Shown here: piece by piece, positions 39,301 through 51,300 of the stretch
Layout of the letters: every line of letters starts with the position of its first letter
How positions within the stretch are numbered: position 1 is the first letter of the stretch
Source: Chinchilla lanigera
Taxonomy: Eukaryota; Chordata; Mammalia; Rodentia; Chinchillidae
NCBI RefSeq assembly: GCF_000276665.1
Contig: NW_004955417.1
Location: 16,839,301-16,903,300, forward strand
DNA: 64,000 bases
Direction: 5' to 3'
Made by a program: the position numbers and the translations under genes
Notes under the pieces: generated by a model
What the model saw: only the letters and a program-made list of their open reading frames with translations
What the model was told of the DNA's origin: nothing
Database searches by the model: none

Positions 39301-42300
39301 CATGAAAAAATGGTATCATTTTTAAATGTGGTGGTTTTTTTTTTTCAAGAAAAATCCAGAAATGTAGTCTTTGACGCTGTGAAGGGTATGATATTTTGGT
39401 CAAATGGGTGAGCTTTTTTTTTTTTTGGTACCGGGGATCGAACTCAGGACCTTGTGCTTGCCAGGCAGGCACTTATGCCACTGAGCTATATCCCCAAATG
39501 GGTGAGCTTTGAGGTAAATTAAAATTTAAATTGAACACTAGCTTCACTGTTTGTTGTTGCATAACTTTAGGCAAATTAATTTTTCCCTTCAGTATCAGCT
39601 TTCTTACCTGTGAAATAAGAATAAAAATATTAGGCTATGAGTTTAATGTACAGGTTAAACTGTGATACATCTGACATAAAATCAGCAGGTATGTAGTGAC
39701 AGCTGTTAACAATGACTCATAAATGGCAGAGCTTGAACGTCAAGAGGCTATCTTGTCAGCAACCAAATACACTGTGATCTGTTTAAACACTACTCAGTTT
39801 TGCATTAATTAGGAAGAGGAAGAAGGGTCGAAGGGATGGGGAGGGAAAGGGAAAAACAAATCAGGATAAATAAGGAAAAGGAAAAAATCTCTATGATGAA
39901 TGTGATCAATATATATGACAAATATGTACTGATAAAAAATATAAAGTAAAAAAAAGACACTGAGTTTGACCTGGGAAGAATCATTTAAGACTGCTTGTAT
40001 ACCATGGAGTTGTTCTTGTCTCTCTAGTGTAAGAACATGAAAGAGTAAGTGCAGCCCAAAATCTACAATAGGTTTTATGAAAGGGAAAGAAATTGCTCAA
40101 AAGAAGAAACAACTGCGATGAAGGAAAGGAGAAAAAGGAAGAAAGAAGGAAGGGGAAAAATTTATATGTATACAGAAGGATAGTTGGGATAACCGTACTG
40201 CTGATGTCTAATGACTTATTGAAAGGAACAGTAAATGCTTTCTTTGTTTTTATTTTGTATACCAATTTTGCATGCTTATATCTGGGAATCTGAACAACTA
40301 ATTTGAAGACAACAATATGCAACATAACAACCATTGTTGAATTCCTACCATCTTGTTTGGTGAAACTCTGTACCGTTTATAATTTTTTTGTTTTTATTTT
40401 TTATTCTCTTTCATGGTTTGATCAATCTTGCATTATTACATCTGGTCATCTGACCAACTTCAGTGAAGAGAAAAATATATAACAACCACTGTTAATCCTT
40501 ATCATTTTGTTCTGAAACCTGTACCATTCTTACTGTTTTTGCTTTGTTCTGTTTTTGTCTATGTTGTTGGCATTTTGCTATTGTTCTCTCTTTTTTAAAT
40601 TCTCTTTGAATAAAATTTTAAAAAATAAAAAAAAGGGTAAATGGGTTAAACTAAAGTCATTTCCAGTTGCAATACTATTATAATAAACTGCATTCACTTC
40701 TGCTAAGGAGGGCTTCCAGTGACTTCTGAGTTCCTCTTTTATGGGTGAAATTTTTTTCTGCTCAGTCTTTTAAGTATTAACAACTTTCTGCTTCACCGCA
40801 GGGTGGTAGATTAATCGGTGGCTGGGAAGATAATCCTTTTAAAGGAGAGTTACGGATTGTGCTTCGAGGAAATCATTCTACCCCAGAATGGGCTCTTCCA
40901 GAAGGACCAAATCAAGGAGCAAAGGTCTTAGGTATGTGCTCTGGATATCAAAAGTGTCATGGCCATGTTGAGAGCTTACTGTGAAAAATATAGTATCAAG
41001 CATAGTATTTAGTTTGCAATAGTATGGTGCAAGAAGGTTTTATAAACATTTATTTGCAGTAAGGCTTATAGAAGTAGCAGACATTTTAAGAAATTAAACA
41101 GTGTGACATTATACCAGATAGAAATAGATATAGATGTGTATATTTTAAGCCAAAATGTAATTTATTACAAAACTAAATTTTCTACATTATAACTCTGATC
41201 TGGTTTTCTTCATAATCTTTCTTCTGTCAAAGCAATCATTTCTTCAGTGCTTTTCCCTTAAAAGGCCACTTTCATAACATCATACCCATTACAGTCTTAG
41301 AAAATAACCCATGACTTAGCTGTCTCCACTCTTAGCTACTGGAACTACTATAATTAATGTTACCGCTTATTTACTTACAAGTCACATATAAGCATTTTCC
41401 CACTGTACAATTTGTAAAACTGATATCCCGTCAAAACAGCTCAAGATCGAGGGATTAAGCTCTCATGTCCTGAGACACACAAATTCAATTTTAGACAAAA
41501 TATTTGTATGTATGTGTTTAGTTTTTATTTACAAAAGTGACTCTTCAAATGACACAGAAAAATATCAAGAAAAAATATCTCTCCAATTCTACCCTCCTTA
41601 AGGAAACTATTGATTATCTTCCCATAGTTTTTATCCATGCCTTTATTTATGTTTTATACACTAATTAGTACCATATTTCCTTCTGTTAAAACATGATTAA
41701 GCCAGATATATTACTAAGTATTTTTCTTTTCAGATCAATACTTACAGAATATTATTCCACAATATGGACACATTAAAAGTTATTTTATTATTCACCTATT
41801 GATATTGATTAATATAAGTTTTCTAATATTGTGGTCAACATACTGATTTGTGTATCCTTTATACTGGATTGATTTTCTCTGGACTGGTTTCCTAGAAGTG
41901 AGTCAAAGGCCAAAACCTTTTTGTACAGGTCTGAGCAGATATTCTCAATTCATCTCATTCATTCTGAAATGTTCAATTGATTATTAAAGTATAACAATGA
42001 ACAATTTCTTTTTGTAATAGCACCTCATGTATTACCATGTGTTGCATAAATAGGGATGCTTTTCTCCTGCAGGAGTGTTTGGTGAGCTGGATCTTCATGG
42101 ACTTCCACGTTTAATATATAAAACTAAACTCTCAGAAACTGCAGAGGCAGGTTCCAAAGTTCTGTCTCTGATGGACGCAGTGGATTGGCAGGTAGAGAAA
42201 TTATGGTGTGGTATAAAATAAACAGGCATAGTCCATTTAAAAAGGGTTCTTCTCTGCTCTCGTGAGTATTTATTTTCTCAAGTGATTAAGTAGTTGAGAA

Positions 42301-45300
42301 ATGGACATTTTATAGTTAGCTTGTAAAATATGACCAAGCAGTAAGCATTTATATGTGGAACCATTTTGAAGATGACAGTATGTAATATAACAACCCTTGT
42401 TAATATCCTATCACCATGTCTTAAAATTCTGTATCATTTTTATTGTTCTCTATGCTGCTTTGTTTATGTATTTGTTTTTGTTATTTTGGGTTTTTTAAAA
42501 ATGAAAAAAAAGTTTATGTGTATATATAAGTATAGCTGGAATAGGTGCATTGCTGATGTCTATGGTTTAGAGGAACAGTCAATGCTTAAAAATTTCTTTT
42601 ATAAAAAATAATTATAGTGTCAAAGGTCCTTCATAATATGTAGAAAACAAAAACCCTACATGCAATTGATTCTAAAAGAAAAATGAGTCTCTAGCTAAAA
42701 ATTTTATTTACAAATTCTTGCAAGAGGGACAATGGGTAATCTTTACTATTGCATTGGTTATCATTGCACTTCTAATCTGTGATTTTTACATGCTAAGTAT
42801 TCAGAAAGAAAAAAATGTCAAAGCCCAGTGACATTCAAATAATGCTATATTGAGTCAGAGATTTTGATAGAATAAAATTGGCAAATTCTCAATTTAAATT
42901 CTTAATATAAAACACAAAGTGGCTGGGGATTTAGCTCAGGGGCACAGCGCCTGCCTGGCAAGCACGAGGTTGTGAGTTCGATTCCCAGTACCGGAAAAAA
43001 AACAAAAAAAAAAAAAAAAAAGAAAAGAAACCAAAAAAAAACCAAATATAAAACACAAAGTCTAAATGTACAGTGTATATCTACATGCAGTTTATTCTGT
43101 TTGATACTATCATGATTGCTAATCAAACAAAATTAAACTAGAATTAAGTAATGGTTCTTACTAAGAAATGTAAGTCTATTTGCAAAATTGTTTGCCATTC
43201 AACTTTTCCTAAGGAGGGAGAAGAGATTGTGATAACCACCACAAGTTATGATTTACACCAGACGGAAACTAGAAGCATCGTGAAAATCCTGCATGGTCAC
43301 AAAATCCTCATTCTCAATGACAGCCTTTCCTACAATCACCTTGGTAAGTGTCTGCTCCTTAACTAAATTGATACATAGTTAAAACTTTGGAAATGTTCAC
43401 ATTTCGATGTTTCACCCTGTAATTATAATTCTTTGATAACACATAAATATTTTAGCAGAGCATTTCACCCAGATTGTCTTTGGTAGCCAGAGGTGGTAGC
43501 TACAATTTATTTTGGCCACCAATAGTCCCTGCTAAAGGTAGTCATTTTCTCATTCAACAAACTTCTGTGGCACATTCTACAGGTCAGGCCCTGGCACCTG
43601 GTCTCCTAAGCAGGCTTCTAGGTAATTCTTGCACACAGTGAAATTTTAAAACCTTTGATCCAAAATCAAAGGTTGCCCTAATTCATCTGATGGACAATTC
43701 TTTAGCTGTAATGACCAGTAGAGAAGCTACAGGAAAACTAAAACCATAATCCTCAGGAAGGAAGAGGAGTCAAAAGAAAGAAGTAAATAATAGCATCTAA
43801 GGAAGTTATTTTACTCTATATAGGAGTAGAACCTACCATGATCCTTCCCTTCATATCTCTGGAAGTGAGAGCAAATGGACAATAAAGTTAGCAAAGCCGT
43901 GAGAAGCTTCAGAAGCTTTTGATATGCACCTGTGATAGGCCATGGGACATCTGACTATGAAAAAGGAACTTATAGGAACTCTTTCAAGCACATCTTTGAT
44001 AGAAGCACATGTATCTATTATACTCTATGATGTATTTTTAAATCAAAAGAAAAAAGCTTTGTTCAAGAATTTATGATTAGGTTGTAATTAATTATAAAAT
44101 GGTTTATTTAATTATAAAGCAATTTGTTTTTAAAAATTGGCAATAATTTCTCTTATTTCAGGCAGAAAAATTTGTTTCTCTTTGAAATGAACTGATTTGC
44201 GTTAAGGTTTCAAATAAGATTTCTAGAGTTTGAGAGCATCATTTAGGTTCTGTTTTACAAATCATTAAGACATAAATGAGCAAGCACGCTCAGCAGGAGA
44301 GATATAGAAAGAGCAGACATAGCAGATGCAGGGACTATTGCAGAGAAAAAGGGAATAGAGATCAAGGACCACCTCCTCCAGAGAGATCAGTAGAAGATGG
44401 GGTGCTTGACCAGCTTGCTGTCTGCACCCATATTCATACAGTTGAAGGTGTCCATCATAAGACGGAGATGGAACCTCCAGCTAGTCATGCCCACAGGAGC
44501 ACAGCTGAAACTTAACGGAGCTGTGGCAACAAAGGGAAGAAGAGGCAGACTACAGTCCTCACAGACCCGTAAGGCTCATCACTCACTGGTAGGCAAGAGA
44601 ACAAATACGGGAGCAAAACCAGCTCAAGCACCAGTCTTAGCCGCAACCACAGAAGCTGGGAGCTCAGCCCAGAAAAACTACTGCAGAACATAGACTCTCC
44701 ATTTTTTAAACTGAAAGGGATGAGCATCCTGGTCAAACTCAGACAGAAATATAAATAAGACTCAGATGAGTCTTTACTTGTGTGTGTGTGTGTGTGTCTG
44801 TGTGTGTGTGTGTTTTGCCTCTCATTTTGGTTTATATATGGGAGGTATTTGTATATGTGAAATAGAGAACAATAATTCATTAGCGATTTAGCTTAGATAT
44901 TCCATTTCATGGTCATTCAGGTTAAACCTCACTAAAAATTGTGTAAGGACTTAAACACTGGGTCTCTTCAACATATTCACAGGTTCAGACATTCTTACAC
45001 CTTTCCCTAACATCCCATTATACTCTCTTCTGACTTTTCTTTTCCTTGTCTCTGCAAATAACCTCTCAAATCATCACTATCTCTACCCTACATTCTAGAC
45101 ATAAAAATAATATCACCAAGTCCTGTTTTCTTTTATTTGCTCTTATATTTTTTCTCTTTCCTTTCTCTCTGAACTATCTTCTCCCTCCGTTTTCCTTCCC
45201 TCATCCTCTATGTGCCAGCCTACTTATCATCACAGTCTTTCTGTATTATTGAAAACAGGTTGAAATTGTTAAAACAAGTTTTAAAGTATATGAATGATAT

Positions 45301-48300
45301 AATTTACTCGTTCTGTAGATCCTGATATAAAGGGTAATAGTGGATTTCTCCTTACAACAGAGTGACTGGGACTGATCATGTTACTGATCCTATACTTAGT
45401 AGGCTGAATAGATGCAGATTCATCAAAACCTAAAAGAACCAAAATCATGTCACAAGGAGATATAACTAACTTAAGAAATGTTCACAATGGCAACAGTTGT
45501 ACAGCCCCATTAATCTTCAACTTTCAGCAAAAAAACAACGAAAATACGAGAAAACAAGGCAATAGGATGCCTCCAAAAATTCTTAATTCCTCCAAAAGCT
45601 GATCTCACAAAATGGAGAAATTAGCACACAAAGAATTAAATTACCAAATGGTTAAAGTGTTAAAATGTTTAAAGAAATCAAAAGAGATACTAATAAACAA
45701 ATCCATGTGCTGTTTAGAATGCAAATAAACAGATAAATTAATTAATAAAATGTTTACTGATCTCACAGAAGATAAAAACAAAAAGTCAAACTGAATTAAA
45801 GAAGATAATGCAAGAATTAGAGATTATGAAAATAAGCAGAAATCTTGGATATGAAAAATTCAATTGAATGTATGGGCTTTCTCTCTGACCAGTCTAAGAG
45901 AAGACTGACAGAATATAATCACAAGGTAGATGCAATAGATCATGCACTCAGTGATATCCTAAAAACAAAAATAGGTATCATGAAAACCAGATCCAACAGC
46001 TGCTCAGAGACTGAAAGAGAAAACCCTTAAAAATTATAGGAGTTAGGGAAAGGTTAGAAGATGACACCAAATATATAAAAAAGTATTCCCCAAAATTATA
46101 TCAGAAAAAATTCCACATTTAGGGAAAAAATTCAACATTAAAGAAAATAAGGCTTCTGGAATCCAAATGCAGTGACCAGGAAGGAATCATTCCATGAAAT
46201 ATAGTCAAAACCTTAGAAGTTAGCACAAATAAAAATATTTAAAGCTATTATACAAAAAGCATCAAGTAAATAATAAAGGCAAGCCTATCAGAATAATGGC
46301 AGAATAGTCAACATAAATACTAAAGACAAAGAGAGCTTGAGGAGAAGTTCTTCAAGCCTCAAAAAAAAAAAAAAAGAAAAAACCTCTTGCCAAACTAGAT
46401 TACTGTATCCTATAACAGTATCCCTCAAAATTGATGGAGATATAATGTAATAATAAAATTCAGTAGATACTTTTCAATAATAACACTCAGTGAAAGTAGT
46501 TTTAACTCCCTGATCTAAAGACACAGACTGACAGATTGGATCAAAACCAAAACTCAAGCATATGTTGCTTACAAGAGACACACCTCATACACAAAGAAAA
46601 ACATACACTGTCAGGTAATAGTCATAGCAATGAAAGTGAAAGTATAGGAAATGATATTACATGCAACCAGCACCTGAAAACAAGCAAAAGTAGCTCTCTT
46701 ATTTTTGAACAAAATGTACTTCAAGCCAAAACTCATCAGAAGAGAAGAAAAGGTCACTGCACACTGGTAAAGGGGCAACTAAATAGTAAGGGATAACAAT
46801 TATAAACGTTTAAGCACCAAATGTCATTAGACCTAATTTAATAAAATAAAAACTACTGGACATAAAAGGACAAATGGTGTAATGGTTGATACTTTGTGTC
46901 AACTTGGGAAGTCTAGAAACTTAGCTACATGACTCAGAAGGGGGTTAGGGTCCTCACTATGTAAACATTCCAAGCCTGTGCAAGAGGAAGGAATGGAGAT
47001 GGTGTGAGTGCTACACTCATCCGAGGGTGGATAGTCTTCATACAATATAAGGGAGGAGAACAGTCTTTTCTCCCCCCCACACACACACTTTTTGTCTTGT
47101 TGCTTTTACTATCTTCTGCCAGCTTGAACTGTTGCCCCTGTGCCATACCACCCTGCTTTGGAGCTAAGCAATTGTGGAATGAAACCTCTACAAACTGCAA
47201 GCTAAATAAACCTTTCTCTCTTAAAATTTGGGTGTCAAGTATTTTGTCTTAGGAATAAGAGAGAAAAGTAACTACCACAGAATTTGGTACCAGGAGTGGG
47301 GTCATTGCTACAACTATTACCTGACTGTGTGGTTCAACAGCCTTTGGGAATGGCTTCTGGGAAGAGTTTGAAAAGGTTCAGAGAAGTCACCTGAAACAGT
47401 AGTGCCGGAATGCCTTTGGCTGTTCTGAATGGGAGATTATGATCAGAAATCAGAAGACCAGAAAGCAGGTAAAGAACGGCCTTGGGAGATTTTTGGGAAG
47501 AAGGACTGCATTGGCTGCTGGACTCCAGATGATGTGTGTTGTGGCTTGGCAGAAACTTTGCATTTTGCTTGTGTCCACAGACTGCCTGAGACTGGGATTA
47601 GGGGCACTGGACTAATTAATCTGGCAGAAGAAATTTCAAGGCAGTCAAATGTTGAAGCTGTGGTATGGCTGCTGTTGGGGACTTTTAGCCAGATCTATAT
47701 TGAGAATGAAGAGCAGAGAGACCAGTAGGATGATTGAAAACATTGTGAGTTTGACCAAAAAGGAAGCTACAATAAAGCTGTGGACTGCACAGGCAGAGCA
47801 GAAGAGAATTTGATTGCTGAGAAGGAACAGCAGAATATAAAAGATGGCCCAGTGGGCATCACAGGAAGAAGCAAGTCTCTAGCCTTTGCAGCCTCAAAAC
47901 TACAAAGTTGAAAGACTTTGCTTTGAGAAGAAAATCACAGAGCACCATGTTCCAGAATGACAGCAGCCTAGGGAATTTGTTCCTCAGAAATGGATTCAGA
48001 GTGCTCAGAACTCCAGGCTCTCAACCCCTACAGGCAAGAGAGAGAGAAACCTGGCTATTGCTCCAACTGCAGCAGACCTTGGCAACATCTATGTGGCATT
48101 GGTTTTAGGTGTTTGCAGAATGCAAGAGTTATGGGCTTAAAAAGGCTTCCACCTCAATTTCAGAAGGCCTGAGAGGCCTGGCAGTGTACCCCTGAAAGGG
48201 CAATATGTGAAGTTGTGAGTGTGAAACCAAATGTGCATTGGAGACTCCAGAAGTTTAGGAAAGCCAGGAATGTGGATCACTTGAGGTAAACTGCAAGGAG

Positions 48301-51300
48301 GGAGCAAAGCAGGCCCAAGACAGTAGCCGTGGGAGCTACAACCACTAGTAGGGGTGGAGTCATCCAAACCCTTTGGAGCTCACAACTTGTCATAGGTTAT
48401 CTGGAGTGCTGCATGTGGAACTACAGAAGCTAATGTTTGCCCTGCTGGGTTTTGGACTTGCTTTGGTACCAATACTTTGTATCCCCCTGTTCATAACTTC
48501 TGGAACAGTAATGTTTATCTTGCACTACTGAATGTTGGAAGTATTTAACTTTCTTTTCATTTGTACAAGGGCTCACAATTAAGAGTTTGCCTTCCATCTT
48601 GGAGGAGACTTGGGACTTAGACTTTTCAGCAAGGCTGAAACTGTTAGGACTTCAGTGACTCTTAGAGATGAACTAAAATGCCTTTTGCATGAAGGGATGT
48701 ACAGTAGTCTTTGGAAGACCAGGGGCAGAATGTTATGGTTTGTGTCTAGGTGTCCTCCCAAAGCCTCATGCAGTCATGGGGGTGTTTTGGGAGGTGATTG
48801 AATCTAGAGTTTGTAAGTGGTTCACAGGCTAGTACTGATTAATTGTATGAGTGCTACACCTGCCCTAGAGTGGGTAGTTTGCATACAGTATAAGAGAGGA
48901 AAAGAGGCTTGCTCATCCCTTTTTGCTCTTCTTGCTTTTCCTGTCTTCCACCATCATTAACTGTGGCTACAGTGCCATGCCACCTCACCGTGGAGCCAAC
49001 TGATTATGGATTGAAACCTCCACAAACTGTGAGCTAAATATACCTTTCCTCACCTAATTTTGAGGCTTGGGTATTTTGTCTCAGCAATGAGAAAAGTAAC
49101 TAAAACAGATGGACACCAATGCAATCATAGTGGGGTGTCAGTACCCCACTTTCACAAATAGGCAGGTCAATGAGACAAAAAATCAGCAAAAAAAATCAGA
49201 GTTGAACCACCTCACTGAACAAATAGACTTAACAGATATCTACAGAATGTTTCATCCAACAGCAACAAAATATACAATTTTTAGCACATAGAACTTTCTC
49301 AGAAAGAGGCCGTGAAACATGCTTAAGTAAATACAAAGTAATTAAAATAAATCTCTTGCACAGTATTGGATCATAGCAGAAACTAAAAATCAATACCAAC
49401 AGAAATCACAGAAACTATACAAACACATGGACATTAAATAATATACATTTGAATAATCAGTGGTTCATAGACAAAAAAGGGAAAAATTTAAAAGTTCCTA
49501 GAATCAAATGACTACAGGATAATATATCCAAACCTTTGGAATACAGGGGCTGGGGATTTAGCTCAGCGGCAAAAGCGCCTTCCTGGCAAGCGCAAGGTCG
49601 TGAGTTCGGTTCCCGGTACCGGAGAAAAACCAAAAAACAANNNNNNNNNNNNNNNNNNNNNNNNNNNNNNNNNNNNNNNNNNNNNNNNNNNNNNNNNNNN
49701 NNNNNNNNNNNNNNNNNNNNNNNNNNNNNNNNNNNNNNNNNNNNNNNNNNNNNNNNNNNNNNNNNNNNNNNNNNNNNNNNNNNNNNNNNNNNNNNNNNNN
49801 NNNNNNNNNNNNNNNNNNNNNNNNNNNNNNNNNNNNNNNNNNNNNNNNNNNNNNNNNNNNNNNNNNNNNNNNNNNNNNNNNNNNNNNNNNNNNNNNNNNN
49901 NNNNNNNNNNATGGGAGATTGAAATGAGTAGATATCTCTCAAAGAAGAATTACAAATGGCCAATAAGCACGAGGAATAATGTCCAGCATCTTTGGCCGTT
50001 AGAGAAATGCAAATCAAAGCAACACTGAGATGCCAATGAAAATGGCTGTTACCAAAGACTTAAAAAAGAACAAATGCTGGAAAAGTTGTGAGGAACAAAG
50101 AACCCTTCCATGCTGTTGGTGAGAATACAAGCTAATAAAGTTACTACAGTTTTCAGTATGGACATTCCTCAAAAAACTAAAACTAGAAATTTTAGTTGAC
50201 CCAGGTATATCTTTTCTGGGTATCCATCTGAAAGAGTTAAAGTCATCACTCCATACATAGTATGCATTTAGTATACAGATAAACATATACCCATGTTTAC
50301 AGCAGCACAACTCACTGTAGCTAAATTATGGAAGCAGCCTATAAGCCCATCAGCAGATGAACAGATAAAGAATACACACACACACACACACACACATACA
50401 CACACACACACAATGGAGTACCACTCAGCCATAAAGAAGAATGAATTTAAGACACAAAAGCTTAAATACTGCACAGTTTCTCTGAGGGACCCAAAATATA
50501 GGTAATTTAAACAGCAAAATAAAAGAGAAACTGTAGGGAACAGGGAAATAGACTGTGGATATGAGAGATGTTTCTGAGGAAGCAGGGACAGGGGAGGTTA
50601 GGTGGAAAAAGTAGAAGTAAAAATAATCAAGGTGCAATATGTATATGTACCAATTCGTCAGGATGAATTTCATTTCTATGTATCACAGATATATGCCAAA
50701 ATAAAAAGTAATAAATATGCAGACTGTGTTTCACATACTAGTATATATTTATAAGGAATTGTGATTAAAAAGTGGAAAAAATAATGGTTGAGTGTCCGGA
50801 GAAATAATATTTGTGTTGCTGGTTCTCTTCATGGCCTTGGAGAAGTTTTTGTTTTGTTTTTACTTCTCTACTTCATTTCCTTATCTTTTAAAAGTACAAT
50901 AAGCTTCTCAATTTGTTGTACAGCAGTGTTTGTGTATAACTTGTAGTGATTGCAAACTCCCTTCAAGTTCTCATAAACAGTAACTCTATAATTGCTGATT
51001 GAATAAGCTCTTGGGTTTAAGCAGAACAAATGTATAGTTTGGTTGCATTGTAGTTTCTAAATAAGAGTATGTTAAGTTCTATTACCTATATATTTAATCA
51101 TGTAAATGTAATCAATTCATGAATTAGTGGACTTTTGGCAAAAAGTGATCTAGCATATGAAGTGCTAGACATTTCCCAGCATTGACAGTGATCTAGCTGT
51201 CTTTCTGTTTCAGCCAAAAGATACTATGTCCCCGAAACAGGTCAGAGCTACGTTTTAGCTGCTGATGTTGGATTACTAAGTAGGAACATCAAAATAGTTG

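Larger units (their letters stand above)
38785..40801 (+). other. Intron 20
   Basis: 2 kb. An antisense ID-like SINE, a MIR relic, a purine-rich L1-type scrap at 39820-39960 and an L1 3' end. Confidence 0.7.
42192..43213 (+). other. Intron 22
   Basis: 1 kb with L1 3' UTR pieces and an ID-like SINE. Confidence 0.7.
49108..50715 (+). mobile_element. L1 LINE, sense, 3' part (ORF2 and 3' UTR)
   Basis: The L1 resumes exactly after the MaLR; a frame reads [20 protein letters not shown]. After the SINE and gap an ORF2 C-terminus follows (49911-50450), then a 3' UTR ending near 50715. Nonsense-riddled. Confidence 0.78.
43344..51213 (+). other. Intron 23
   Basis: The largest intron here, 7.9 kb. 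A + strand L1 (from about 45600, perhaps from 44280) is interrupted by a MaLR provirus and an ID-like SINE, with a sequence gap. 43350-44270 and 50720-51210 show nothing recognisable. Confidence 0.75.

Noticed and set aside
39349..39411. Possible exon after a T-run and CAAG
   Set aside because: Has an open frame but no match to PKHD1L1, and exons 20 and 21 already join in phase.
42921..43000. tRNA-Ala-like sequence (and 17 similar ones)
   Set aside because: ID-like SINEs with A-tails and target duplications, not tRNA genes.
46536..46796. 86-codon frame with QETHL
   Set aside because: A fragment of the L1 ORF2 endonuclease region, not a host gene.
47429..47728. 99-codon frame in intron 23
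   Set aside because: Lies inside the MaLR internal region, which has no genuine protein-coding genes.
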